This document shows, in pieces, positions 1 to 10,692 of a stretch of 64,000 nt of DNA. The notes beneath the pieces were generated by a model. The model saw only the letters and a program-made list of their open reading frames with translations, had not been told where the DNA came from and searched no databases. The stretch comes from Toxonevra muliebris (Eukaryota; Arthropoda; Insecta; Diptera; Pallopteridae), in NCBI GenBank assembly GCA_963691655.1, contig OY829326.1:75323235-75387234 (forward strand), read 5' to 3'. The translations under genes were made by a program, and so were the position numbers. The first letter of the stretch is position 1; every line of letters starts with the position of its first letter.

Positions 1-1989
1 CGATGCCATTTGGAACCTTGTCGCTGAGCCAGTTTCAAAAACAATTTTTTTCTCAAGCTACTTTCTTGATCTATCTACTTTGGTTCCCGGATCGTCCTTA
101 ATGGATTAATGATTGCCACCCATTCACATATATGCCCCTATTACGGTACGCAATTGAACGCAACTTTGAGGCAACCGGGCCTGCCAACTCGGGGGAAATT
201 CTCCCATAGCGAAGCTCTGGGGTAATTGGGGAATGACTCCAATATTTGGGGAAATTTTAAATCATTGCTTTGGATTGGAATTAATTCGAAAAATGGCAGA
301 AAACGCATAAAATTTATCGAAATTAGATTAAATAGTGCCACAAATTGAAAATAAATAAATTGTATCCACTTGAAAATGGACGGCCATCATTGTTAGAGTT
401 GAGTTGCAACAAATAAACAATAACTTAAGTTATTTCGATGTTTTTTCCTAGAAATATAATCAATAAATCGTTTGAAAGACAATGCAAACTTTAAAATGAT
501 ATATCTCTTGATTCTGACCAAATCCTTGAAAACGAAGTTTACCACTGGATTCTATGACCCGAAATTAAGTTTACGTGTTCTGACGTTTTGGTGTGTCAAT
601 TTCACGTATTTACCGTGCTAGTACCCCTTTGATGTGTCTACTTCGTATGTTATATCCGAATCGGAAAGTACTCCTATCCTATTGGACTGAAATTTCAAAA
701 ATGAAACACAGGGAAGGTAAGCCACTTTACCTTACCCTTTGTTAACAGAACTTGTGTAGCACATTTTTTCTTAACCTGATTCTACATCTAGTGTGGAACG
801 GTTTTTTCCCAAATTAATATAAACAAAAGTGCTTTTAACTACTATTATGGGGTCAATTTTACATGTTTAGCTATTATTTACTGAAAAAAATTCTTTACAA
901 ATAGATTAAAGCCAGAACACTTGAAAATATTTACTCAAAATATGTGGGACCATAAAATTGGCTAATTGTTTTGTGGTTTTGCTCGCCAACTCCTCATTTT
1001 ATATGCATATATGTATTTACATATGTATATTTATTTACAGCCCTGGAGGCACCCAAACTCTTATTTGGCATTACGGAACACTAATAATTATAATTGTTAT
1101 TTCAATGGTGTTGCCAGGTTAAAATAATAGGTCTGTTTGCGTACTTTTCCTGCACAAATTTAAAAAAAAACAAATTTAAAGAGCGTAAATTCGCTCACGA
1201 AGAGAAACATAAAATAAAAAGTACGTGAACGGAAACTTGCAACAATTTGCAAGTTAATAGAAACAGCTGATTGTTAACATCAAATGCTGAAAAAAATAAA
1301 CCTAATTGATATGGAACAGAAAACGAACATGATATGAAATGTTCAATGTTCACCCTTAGAAATATTTTCACTACAACTTTAAATACAATTTTACGTTTAT
1401 AAAACTCTTTTTCTTTTAAAGATGTTATATTTATTTGAAGTCTTGTGGAATAATTAGTTAAATGTAAAAAGTAAAAGAATTTATGATAAAAAGCAAACAA
1501 AATTTTTGTACTTTACTCCAGCATACTAATTATGTTACAAAATAATGGTTGACTACTATTAATACGTACCCTAGAAAAAAATAAGAATTAAGAAACTAAA
1601 TAAACAAAAAAGCAGGCGGAATAGCATTTTTCTGTTAGTAAGGAACTAAAAAAAATATTAATATGGTAATCTGTGGATTTGTGGATAATTTGCCTGCACA
1701 GATTTTTGAAAGTTAATAATTGACAAAATAAAAATTGGCGACAATTTTGTACTAATTAAAAAGAGTTAAGATTAGAAAGATCGACAGTACAATCTGTAGT
1801 AATAAAATTCAAAAGAGTTACTCAGTGTCAAACAAAGCTGCCAATTGTGGAAAAGTATTCGACTTGATCGATTGTGATTGGAAGGTACTGCTTGCAATTG
1901 CAGAAACAAAACAGATGGAGCACTGGATGAAACGCAGCATCAGAGTGACTAAGAGCAATAGGAGAATTAGTAGGACATGAGCGGACAAG
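1..1989. other. AT-rich intron sequence, no gene seen
   Basis: This lies within the second intron of the Pax gene (minus strand). I see no coding frame with family resemblance. Around 165-260 there are oligo-G/C blocks (CCAACTCGGGGG and repeated TTGGGG) that resemble the subterminal sequence of the hAT-like element at 6897-7933, so an old hAT relic may lie here. The rest looks like unconstrained AT-rich DNA. Confidence 0.5.
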
Positions 1990-2009
1990 GAAACATATCG
2001 AAAAATTGG

Positions 2010-2300
2010 TTATGGGCTGGTCACCATAGCCAATTGGTTAGTGTGCTGGATTGCTACGCTGAGATGCCCGGGTTCACATCTCGGCACGCTCAAAAATCAA
2101 AAATAGAAAATAAAAGTTTTTCTACACGGCACCACCTCTTGGCTGGTAATGGCGAATCTCTAAGAGAAAAAAAAATTCTATGAAAAGCATTTCAGTTCGC
2201 CGGATTCGGCATAAAACTGTAGGTCCCTTCCATTCGTGCATGAATATAACTCACACAACATAAGTGGATGCGAGAAGCTCGGCTGTGGTGTCAAAATAGT
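2010..2300 (+). repeat. tRNA-derived SINE, copy A
   Basis: The left part has RNA polymerase III promoter boxes: an A-box-like TAGCCAATTGG at 2027-2037 and a B-box-like GGTTCACATCT at 2071-2081, about 34 bp apart as in a tRNA. It is followed by an A-rich linker (CAAAAATCAAAAATAGAAAA) and, from 2197, a GCCGGATTCGGC module running into AAACTGTAGGTCCC. The linker recurs at 28390 and 46160, and the 3' module recurs at 8850. This arrangement (tRNA-like head, A-rich linker, conserved tail) is typical of a SINE. The tail looks like one I associate with tephritid genomes, but that is memory, not a search. It is not a functional tRNA because no cloverleaf can be folded. Confidence 0.65.
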
Positions 2301-2379
2301 AGTACTTCTATTACGTTTGTATTTTGCTTCCAATTTTTTTAAATTTTTTAGGCCAAAGAGAAGCTACTATTAACTGTTA

Positions 2380-2935
2380 AACAAAAGAAAATACGACTTG
2401 GTACCCGTGTTTGCGATGTACGACAAAAAGTGATTCCGAAAAAATGCCTATCACCTTGATTGTCTTAAGGGCATGATTAATTTTTCTGCCTGCTATATGG
2501 TATAGGGGTGTATGGCAGCAAAAGGCGTAGGGCAATTGCAGTTTCTTGACACCACCACAAAATATGCCAACCATGTACCCATTCCGGAAGATAACCTCAT
2601 ACCATGCGTGAATTGGTTGAAAACTCATGGAGAGTTTATATTTCAACAGAATGGTGTGCCTTCTTATACCGCTAAATTCACACTAAATTGATTAAATTCG
2701 TAACAAATAAGTGTATGAGATTGGTCATTATCAAGCCCTTGCCTCAAGTGATTGAAGGTATTTGGGCAGTTATGAAGAAACGTTTGGTAAATGATCCGCA
2801 TAGAACTGTTGGGTAATAAAAAGCCGAAATTAAAGAAAATTGAGAACCCATAACAACAAATGAATGCCAAAATCTGGCTAATAGTATGGCAAATCAAATT
2901 AAAGTCATAATAACAGCAAATGGAGATGCAAAATA
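2380..2935 (+). pseudogene. Tc1-like transposase relic
   Basis: Conceptual translation across several frames on the plus strand gives recognisable Tc1-family pieces. There is a GxMAAKGVGQLxF block near 2510-2550, a FIFQQN motif near 2640 (QQN where QQD with a catalytic Asp is expected), an IWAVMKKRLV block near 2770, and a carboxyl end reading VIITANGD near 2910, matching the family's usual VIxAKGG ending. Multiple stops, frame changes and a deletion before the third catalytic position make it dead. I saw no terminal repeats, so the element boundaries are unknown. Confidence 0.6.
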
Positions 2936-4326
2936 ATATTAATTTTGGTTGTTATGATCTGTACGTATTAATAGTGGTCAATTGTTATTTCTTAATTTTA
3001 TGAATATCCTCGGATAAAGTAAAAAATTTCGTTTAAAATAGCATTCAAAGTTGAAATTTAGAAAGAAATTCAGCTGTAGGTATTAAAAGTGGCTAGGGCT
3101 TGTATATCCCTCTCAGGAGAAGGTGTACTCTTCCCGTAGTAGGAAAAAATCGAGATGTTGATTTTCGTGTTTAGGAGCCCCCTATTCACTATGCCACTTA
3201 TTCACTATACTATTCACGAATTTTTAGATGTCCGGGTTTAGCCGTACGCGATGCACACATATTTTTACAAAAAAATGTTCAGAGAACTTTAAAATACTCC
3301 GAACATACACAAAAAAAGAGAGCACAAAAAAAAGTGAGGTGGTCCCATAAAAGTCACAATAGATTTGACGGTTATGCTTCGATTGTAACAAAATAAATTT
3401 CAAACGATAGAGGAAAAAACAACAAAGACGTCAATATCAAAATTGTTTGGTTGGCATTTAAATGAAAGTCAGGAAAAATGTTCAAATTCATGGTCACTTA
3501 TGTGTACGAAAATCGTGAGAGGGATATACTGCGTCTGAACTTCATTTTATATAATGAAAGCTTATGCCTCGACCGGTCGAAGTTGATTAAAATATTTCAC
3601 GAGTGTGAGTAAAATCCATTCTCTTACACGCACCCACATATGTTACCCTGCTGGAAGGAATCTATTGAATGTCATTGAAAACCATCATTGCCAATGATGC
3701 CCCATGTTAATAAAATGGACTTTTAAATTGGACAATAAACAATAAACTTATTCGAAAATTGCAACAATTTTTCAAATCACAATTTTATTTATTGCATGTA
3801 AAAGCAAATATAATAAAAAAGAATAATATAAGTAAAAATTAAAAATTCAATTTTCCTTACATCATACTTTTTATAAGCAAAAGCTCTTAAACAGAGACAG
3901 AAAAAAATCGAATTAAATAGTACCGCATAAATGATGTTACCGTCGATAACGCAAGTTAATGCCAAGTCGTAAAGAAAATAAGTCCTTTGTTCAGTAATGG
4001 CAGAGCGATTAGCATGGAACATGGCCGGCTGAAATTAGCTGATATAACTAAAAATATTGTCTCCCCAAATTTGTAAAAACTCCCCTAAATTGAGGGGAAA
4101 ACCCTTTAATCTGCCATCACTGCTAATAAAACCAGATTAAATGGGTATTTACTTAAGTCAATTCGTTGATATTTTTTATTTCAAATTGTTATACAATGAA
4201 GGTCAAAAGCCTACATCGCCGAATTTTAAGTTTCTCTTAACCTAAGAATATAAAAGAAAAACTAGGTTTGCAATTTTATAAAAGACTTTTATCTTTCACT
4301 TGGTCCAGTCATTATAAAGATTTACA
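2936..4326. other. AT-rich intron with a possible hAT-type end
   Basis: No coding sequence is supported. At 4025-4128 blocks of CCCC/GGGG alternate with A/T-rich spacer and end in CTGCCATCACTG. Read on the minus strand this is CAGTGATGGCAG, which resembles hAT termini such as the one at 6897. No 8-bp duplication or partner end was found, so it is at best a broken terminus. Confidence 0.4.
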
Positions 4327-4935
4327 TCATAAAAATTCTGAACTGAGATTTTTCTTCAGTAATTGTTAGTGGGGGTATGATAGATTCAAAAACCATAAAA
4401 ATCAGTCCCAGGGTTGTAGAGCGACCCCCTCCAAAAAATCCCCTCTTTGGTGAAAAAAGCCTTTTTTATTAATAACTGGTTAACCGTTGGAGATATATTA
4501 TCCGTTGTCAATGAAAATTGCAAAGCATGTTGAAGTTTATATTCTCTTCAAAACCCTTTTTGATTTTTCTTCCTAGCTTGTTTGGTTTTCGAGTAATTCA
4601 ATTTTTCTTATAGACTCCGCACTCAAAAATTCAAATAAACAAAGATGCAAATTTGCAATTTCTTAAATATTAAATATCTCGAAAACTATGACATTTACAA
4701 AAAAATTATAATATATCTTTTTTTTAGAAAATCACTTAAGCTTTTTATGTGTGCTACATAATTTTTTGATATCTCCAACGGTTAACCAGTTAGTAGTACA
4801 AAAAGGTTTTTTTCACCAAAGAGGGGTTTTTTGGGGGGTCGCTCGGCAACCCCAGAACTGATTTTTGTAGTTTTTCCATCTATCATACCCCCGCTAACAA
4901 TTACTGAAAAAAAATTTGAGTTAAGAATTTTTATG
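4327..4935. mobile_element. Foldback element with long inverted arms
   Basis: Two arms of about 167 bp are inverted relative to each other (4327-4493 and 4768-4935). Matching landmarks occur in order: CATAAAAATTCT, CAGTAATTGTTAG, GGGGGTATGATAGAT, AAATCAGT, GAGCGACCCCC, CCCCTCTTTGGTGAAAAAA, and CTGGTTAACCGTTGGAGATAT. About 275 bp of AT-rich spacer separates them. There is no coding capacity. It resembles a non-autonomous foldback or long-TIR MITE. Target duplications were not recognised. Confidence 0.75.
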
Positions 4936-4961
4936 AACTTTTGGTTCATTTTTTACGCTAC

Positions 4962-5133
4962 CGACTGGGTTCACATGGGGCGCAAACATGAACGTCTGTC
5001 TGAAAGAGAGAGGTAGAAAAAATTGGCAGTAAGAAAGAGGTAGAAACTCGCCTGTCTTTTTCTAACTACCTATTTTTTCTACCTCTCCCTTTCAGACAAG
5101 CGTTCATGCTTGCGCCCGTGTGAACAGCCACTA
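4962..5133. mobile_element. 172-bp foldback MITE, copy 1
   Basis: This is a near-complete hairpin. The left side (GGTTCACATGGGGCGCAA, then AGAGAGAGGTAGAAAAAAT) is the reverse complement of the right side (ATTTTTTCTACCTCTCCC, then TTGCGCCCGTGTGAACAGCC). A second copy of the same length and organisation is at 33943-34114. The outer bases are about TAGTGGCTGTTCACAC. No transposase is present. Confidence 0.75.
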
Positions 5134-6085
5134 AAAAATATTTTTTTATTTACAGAAAATGCAATCAAATGTTTTCTTATTTGCAAATTCTTACAAGGAA
5201 AAATTTATCTAGTAAAAACTTGCAAGATTTCTCACTCTCCCATTTTCTCTTTCATTCCAGGTTTTGTTTTTGGATGCCGTATATGCAAACAGAACGAGAA
5301 AAATGTCAACGATAATGAAGAAAAGAATTCAGAAAAACTTTTTTGACAAAATGCCCTTAATTGTCGACATATCTAAGCAGTGTTGAGAAATGTGAGCATT
5401 TTGTACTTTTTTCAGTACCTTGGTATTAAAAAGAACCGTAGTTACCCATGACCTATTTATTACCTTTTCATGAAAATACAACAAAATAGCTGTATTTCAT
5501 GTAATATAAATAATCCATTAATTGGGGAAAAAATGTTAAAAATATTTCCTCATTTGTGTAGAATTATTGCATTGTGCTTAACAAATTTTACAACGCTGTA
5601 AAACTTTAAGCTAACTGTTAGTTTAACGAACAAAAGAAAGTTGAAAGCAATTGCGAGAAAAGCCGGTGGCACAAGAAAACACTCAATTAATATACAGTAA
5701 ATGTGCAAAAAAATGGATGACTTTTAAAAAAGGTTTGTTCAAATATTATGATTTCACCTCAAGTGAACCCATTTTTGAAATCGATCGGGCTTAAACTTTC
5801 ACAAAGTTTAGTACTATTGGAGGGGATAGAATTTTAATCAAACAGCCCCTGTTTCGGAACTATGTAACTAATCACCTATGGCATTCGGAAAATTTTCTCA
5901 AGCATTAAAAATGAATTGGATGGCCACTCCGCTCCATGCCACCATGCAAAATCAGTAAGTTTTGATCAGTAATGAACTGCCTTAATATCCATATGTTGTT
6001 GGATAAAAATAATAAAATAATCTTTTAATTTTGTTGCTGCTGCTGAAAATGTTCAATGATCTCGGATTGGCAATGATCTATGGAT
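5134..6085. other. Intron sequence with a repeat shared with 7164-7236
   Basis: There is no supported gene. At 5748-5821 a segment beginning GATTTCACCTCAAG and containing AAATCGATCGGGCT and CACAAAGTTTAGTACTATTGG is a diverged copy of 7164-7236, which lies inside the hAT-like element. This suggests a second, degraded member of that family. Confidence 0.5.
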
Positions 6086-6305
6086 TGCCCTGGAAACTCT
6101 TCAGATTTGAATCCAATCGACTATTTATGGCACGTGATGAAACGTAAAGTGATTCACCATAAACCGAAAAATAAACTGTAACTAAAAATATTTTTGGAAA
6201 AAGTTTGTGAAAAGGAGATTTCTAACAGTGTTTTATAAAATCTGGTTAAGTCAATGCCTGGTCGAATCGAAGCGGTTATTGCATTCAAAGTCGGGTCGAC
6301 CTTTT
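6086..6305 (+). pseudogene. Tc1-like transposase C-terminal relic
   Basis: The plus-strand translation reads CPGNSSDLNPIDYLWHVMKRK at about 6086-6150, then a run ending NLVKSMPGRIEAVIAFKVG near 6295. This is the carboxyl end of a Tc1-family transposase: the SSDLNPI(D/E) block carries the third catalytic residue, and the AVIxxKGG-type tail ends the protein. There is an in-frame stop after KPKNKL and no upstream catalytic domain, so this is a fragment. It differs enough from the relic at 2380-2935 to be a separate insertion. Confidence 0.65.
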
Positions 6306-6641
6306 ATTAAATTTAAGATTAGAGTATTGTCTCATCCAATATTTAAGAAAACATAAAGCAAATTTTTTTAAATTTTTTAAAAATTGAAAAATTTTTGAAA
6401 ACGAAATAAATATATGAAAATCAATCTTATCTCTATTTTTTATTTTATATGGAAAGGACGAAAAATACACACTAGAAATCAATAAAATTTGTTTGAATAG
6501 CATATTTTTGTCTATTAAATACACGTTTAAAAAATTATGAATGTGGTTCAAACATAAGCTGAAAAATTTTGAAAATACTGCAAAAAATTAAGTGGTAAGA
6601 TTTTAAGTGATTTTACAGACTTAATCATCGGGTTTTAGTAT

Positions 6642-7968
6642 GTTCACAAACTACTAATTCATAGAAGTGAAGTAATACACCATGCTTTACTTTCAATGGG
6701 TCAACTAAGCGAAAAAGGACAAGAATCTATAAACAAGAACTTTAAAGATTTTAGGAATAATACGGAAGATTGATTTAATAGGCTTTTGATCTCATTTGAT
6801 TCCAAAATAACATATTCGCGATCTTTGCCAAAAATTTTAGATAGAAAATTGTTTTATCCGGAAGTATTACAAATGTTTGAAGTTGAGTCTATGGATCAGG
6901 GATGCCAACTAATTTTTTCTCTCTCCCCGATAGTTCTCGAGAAATTCCCCGATTTTCGATCGAATTCCCGCATCGATATAATCTCATATTATAACAGCGC
7001 GACACGCATTTTTCATATAAACATTTTACAAAACGTTTGACCTCAATGAGTGTTATATTAAAGCGACCCTGAATTTTCTCGGTTCAAAACTTAACCAATT
7101 TTTACGGGACTGATAGATTAATAGAAATGTACTTTCAGACTCCGGAATTCTTTTGGCACATGGGAGATTTCACTTCAAGGGAACCCACTCTCAAAATCGA
7201 TCCGGCTCAAGCTTGCACAAAGTTTAATCCTATTGGGTAGTACATAGTTGCCACACAAAATTTGAACGAGATGGGGTGTTTTGAGTTACCTGACGTTCAT
7301 TTTGATAGATAAACAAGCCTCAGCCCACTTTTTCTCAAAGGAGAAGGCATGGGCTCTCTTTTGACTCAAATAAAAAATGCCAAAAACTTGTTTTGAGAAA
7401 AACGAGTTTAAAGTTTAGACTATAGGTTTTTAACATATAAAATATATTCCATCTTCCTTTTGATGGCTAATCGTATTTTGTACGCTTACAGATTAGTCAG
7501 CAAGTATTAAGAGTCATTATTCAGGAGGTGCTGGATTAAAGCATAGCTTTCTGAACTGTCGAAAGGGAAGTCGAAGCGCCGCGCGACTGTTCTGACCTGA
7601 CTGATACTCGGCGCTATAATCGTCTATATCTACGAAAGCACTCCGCGTCTCTCTCCAAATAAATAGCACTCTATTTTAAAAATCGATTTGCCCAAACCAA
7701 TAAATCGCAGGACCAACTTAAGAAAAGGCGAAGATTTAAAGACCCAAAATATGAAATATTGCGTAAGTTAAACGTGTTCCATTCCATAATATTTTACAAA
7801 AAATATTCTAGATTTTTATGACTAAAAGCTAAACGACATCAAATTCCCCTCAAAAAACAGCTCATTCCCCGATTCCCAGCACCCAGTAAAATTCCCCGCA
7901 AATCGGGGAATTCCCCTCAAGTTGGCATCGCTGCTATGGATGTAGATGATGCAGCTAATGAAGTGTAA
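6642..7968 (+). pseudogene. Transib-like (RAG1-core-like) transposase fragment
   Basis: The plus-strand frame from 6642 reads VHKLLIH, then MGQLSEKGQESINKNFKDFR. An in-frame TGA follows at 6771, and the frame then continues to FEVESMD at 6896. The HKxLxH ... LSExxxExxNK pattern is the C-terminal end of the catalytic core of Transib transposases and of RAG1, where the Glu in this segment is the third catalytic acid. A hAT-like element interrupts the frame at 6897-7933. After the second copy of the 8-bp duplication the same frame resumes and stops at 7966-7968. The N-terminal part is missing. The family assignment is by motif memory; a profile search against Transib and RAG1 would settle it. 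Confidence 0.55.
6897..7933. mobile_element. hAT-like non-autonomous element with 8-bp TSD
   Basis: The ends are CAGGGATGCCAACT at 6897 and, inverted, AGTTGGCATCGCTG at 7920-7933. The subterminal regions are rich in CCCC/GGGG blocks. The insertion is flanked by a perfect 8-bp direct repeat CTATGGAT (6889-6896 and 7934-7941). CAG ends plus an 8-bp duplication are diagnostic of the hAT superfamily. At 1037 bp with no transposase frame it is a non-autonomous derivative. It is inserted in an older Transib-like coding fragment, which gives the relative order of the two events. Confidence 0.85.
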
Positions 7969-8154
7969 ACTTTACAGATTATTTTGTTTGAATTTTTATA
8001 ACTTATTTTAGTTTTAAAATTTTTATATTTTTTTATTTAGTTTTTGAATCTTTATTAATGCTGTATACATATGGTATACCATATTTACATAGCTGCTTAA
8101 AAATAAAAGTTCTTTTCGCTTCCGTCAAATGATTAAAACTACCCAAAACACAAA

Positions 8155-8375
8155 TTTTATAGGAGATGAACGTGGCAATCGGCCAATTTTTTTATTAGGT
8201 TATCTATGACTTACTCTCGTGAAATTTCGTTGCAGTAGCTTCAATTTTGCTCAAGTTACAGCGTTTTTATTTTTTATGTTCTATGAGAGGTAGGCGTGGC
8301 AATTGTCCGATTTTGTCATTCTTTCCACAAAGTTATCTAAGGCCTCAAGAAGCCTCCTCGTGAAACCAATTTTTA
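8155..8375. repeat. GGCGTGGCA-type dispersed repeat, two diverged units
   Basis: Two diverged direct units (about 8165-8230 and 8285-8370) share ACGTGGCAAT / GCGTGGCAAT, a CCGATTTTG-like block, GTTATCTA and CTCGTGAAA. The segment TCGTGAAATTTCGTTGCAGT followed by GCTCAAGTTACAGCG is of a type I remember as very common in fly genomes. No coding function is implied. Confidence 0.5.
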
Positions 8376-8589
8376 GAGTTTTGGCCACGAGATTCATATA
8401 AGTGGCTCCAATGTGCGCTGGTGGTTCTAAGTTATTCGGTTTGACAGCAAACGGCTTCCACTTTTCTTTCACAGGAGGCGAATTGTGGCTTCCCGCGCCT
8501 AATTTTCGAGTACTCTTAAATGAGCTGGAAAAGCCGCTCAAATTTCTCACCTGTAGTAAATTTAATATTCCTAAAACCTGTTTACCCAT
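8281..8589 (-). other. Open frame of 102 codons, unknown
   Basis: A minus-strand frame of 102 codons lies in a local patch of higher GC (8400-8530). It has no motif, signal peptide or membrane segment that I recognise. Part of it overlaps the dispersed repeat at 8155-8375, and an 88-codon plus-strand frame overlaps it, so its coding status is doubtful. It could equally be a piece of a mobile element or a chance frame. Confidence 0.15.
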
Positions 8590-8844
8590 TGAAAACTATA
8601 TTGTGCAATACACTTTTTTCTTAATTCACGTTTATCCTATTTTCCCCCTTTCTACCGCTTTTTATTAATTCAGTTACAGTTGCCTGTTTTTGACCCTGAG
8701 GGGAAACAAACCAAATAAAAGTAGAGAACGACAATACCGCAAACATTTTTAAGGCAACTAGAAGTTATTGATATGAAGTGAATGAGAATTATAAGAAAGT
8801 GTACAAGTAATGGCGAAACCCTCGCTCTGCTAAAAAATTGCCAC

Positions 8845-8985
8845 ACAGCCGTTCGGAATCGGGGTTAAACTGTAGGTCCAACCATCGCCACTGTAGTCTG
8901 GTGGCAGAGTGCCAGACTCTTGTCTCGGGAGACCCGAGTTCGATTCTCGGCTTGGGTATGTTTCTTATCTATCTTTCTTTCTCTC
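8845..8985 (+). repeat. tRNA-derived SINE, copy B (composite)
   Basis: The conserved tail module (GTTCGGAATCGGGGTTAAAC, 8850-8870, then TGTAGGTCC) is directly followed by a tRNA-like head. That head contains TAGTCTGGTGGCAGAG at about 8894 and a B-box-like GAGTTCGATTCTC at 8936-8948. A T/C-rich stretch follows. The head can be partly folded like a tRNA, but the anticodon arm is not regular, so I call it a SINE head and not a tRNA gene. Confidence 0.55.
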
Positions 8986-9864
8986 ATAATTGGGGCTTTG
9001 TCACAATAGATCTTATAGGCCGCAGTACCTGACTTTCGAGTCGTCCTTCCTTCAAATAATAATAAGGCAACTGCGAGCAAGGTTGCCAAACGTAAAAGAG
9101 GCAATAATTTCTTCTATTGTTTTAGCGTCCTCCAAAGAGAGCCGGTACTCTTTCTACTTAAGTTAATTTGTAAGGCTTATGACCCACATGCTTCGTAATG
9201 ATTTCATTATAGAAGTGATACGTATATACAGCCCACGAAGTATTGATAAGGTTAACCGGTTAGTAAAATTTGTCGAATACATATTCGAAAACCAGGTAAA
9301 TTTAAAATATATAATAAATTTGTTTAAATCACACAGTTTTCTAACTTTTTGCTCAAGTAATTACACAGTGCGACAGCATTTTTTGGGCATGTCTAGTACC
9401 AAATGGAATGGAAAGGGTAAGTACACAGAATCAATACTTTAGCAGAGATTTTCTGCGTTAGCCAAGATAAGCGTTTTTTTGCCATTGAAGTTTGCGTTTT
9501 CATGTAAAAGATTAATTTTTATCGAATGGATCTTCTTCAATTCGGTATAAATTTCGTAATTTAATTTTTAGGGTTTAGAGAAAAATCAGAAAGACAAAAC
9601 TATCAAAGCCGACTAAGTTTGTTTCAGTTTTTTTTTTTTTTGTGAACTATTATTTCCTCTACTCTACAAAACTTGGCCTCTTTTGACTCGAATGTTAAAA
9701 AATCTATATAGAGATTAGTTTCTACTACGAATGTACATATGCAATTTTCGCGGTCTGTATCATATTTGTTATAATTTGAGAGTGATTTTGGATTGATGTA
9801 AAGATAATATCAAATGTGAGGATATTTGCTTTACAAAAAATAATTGTTTAAAATTTATATTATT
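8986..9864. other. Intron 2 sequence, nothing recognised
   Basis: AT-rich sequence leading to the splice donor at 9865-9870. No transposon ends or coding frames are supported. Confidence 0.5.
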
Positions 9865-9870
9865 ACTTAC

Positions 9871-10083
9871 CCAGCAATTTCGATACTGCTCCTTGTTGGG
9901 AAAGCATATGTTGAGCCAAATCGTAACCACGTAACCCAAAGCGTGACAGTTCCAACAGTCTGTGTTGTGAAACCAAGGCGTTCAAAGTCGCAGGAGATGG
10001 ATGAGTATTAGTAAAAAGTCCGCCCATATTTGAAGACGTCGTTACTCCAGTAGGAATCACAGAAGAAGCAGTTGTAAGACCAA
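9871..10083 (-). CDS. eyg/toe: Paired-domain (Pax) gene, eyegone/twin-of-eyegone type, second coding exon
   Basis: A 213-nt exon (71 codons) on the minus strand. It is bounded by an acceptor CAG at 10084-10086, preceded by a pyrimidine-rich tract, and a donor GTAAGT at 9865-9870. Both junctions are phase 1. It encodes a Ser/Thr-rich stretch, then HRLLELSRFGLRGYDLAQHM and a segment ending AVSKLLG. That second part matches the unusual partial paired domain of the Drosophila Pax proteins Eyg and Toe: these keep the helix-turn-helix leading into the RED subdomain but lack the normal PAI start. They are nuclear DNA-binding repressors in eye, salivary and thoracic development. The rest of the paired domain and the homeodomain must lie on exons beyond the left edge. 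Eyg and Toe cannot be separated from this exon. Confidence 0.85.
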
Positions 10084-10336
10084 CTGCAAAGAATCGAAGG
10101 GATGGCAATGTAAATTAATTTTAGTTTACTTTTACTAATGTTTTTGTTGAGCCCAGTTAATTTTCTCTACTAAATATCTAACATAAGTTTATCGATAAAA
10201 TTTTTTTTTTTTATTGGTATTCCAATAGACATTTTACCCATTTCAATCAGTTTCTTATGTTTGCTTCTTCAGCTTCTGGAATTTAAACGAGGCATCACAC
10301 TCAAATTCCTCGCATAACACTGAAACACCAACAAAT

Positions 10337-10692
10337 TTGTTTTGCTTCTTTGCGAACAACTTCAAAGAAACGCAGTCGTATTTTGCCAGTGAAAGATATA
10401 AAAAATTTAAGTATGTATTAGCCGCATATATACATACATACGTAATAAATACAACTACATGTAAGCCAAGAACAATTCAAGCTTGGTGCGGCGACAAAAA
10501 CAACGTGCAGCAATCAAAACGTGATCTCTGTTTAAGAAGTTGATAAAATATCATATATGGACATAATGGAGTGTTTGTCTGCCATCACCTTCGGACAGTA
10601 GCAGCAGTGGCTGCTCTGTCTCTCGGGTGGCATTGACCAATGCATTGGTTGCATTGCCACCAATTGTCTTTTCCAGGTTATCGTGTTTTCGG
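10337..10692. other. Low-repeat intron segment
   Basis: It includes a GC-richer stretch at 10565-10680 (GTAGCAGCAGTGGCTGCTCT and a direct GCATTG motif). No splice sites fit a coding exon of the Pax gene. It may be regulatory, but there is no direct evidence. Confidence 0.3.

Noticed and set aside
165..4128. One hAT element spanning 165-4128
   Set aside because: The two candidate ends share only oligo-C/G blocks; no matching TIR or 8-bp duplication was found.
8885..8960. tRNA gene-like sequence with A and B boxes
   Set aside because: The anticodon arm does not fold with a regular 7-base loop, and the segment joins directly to a SINE tail module, so it is a SINE head.
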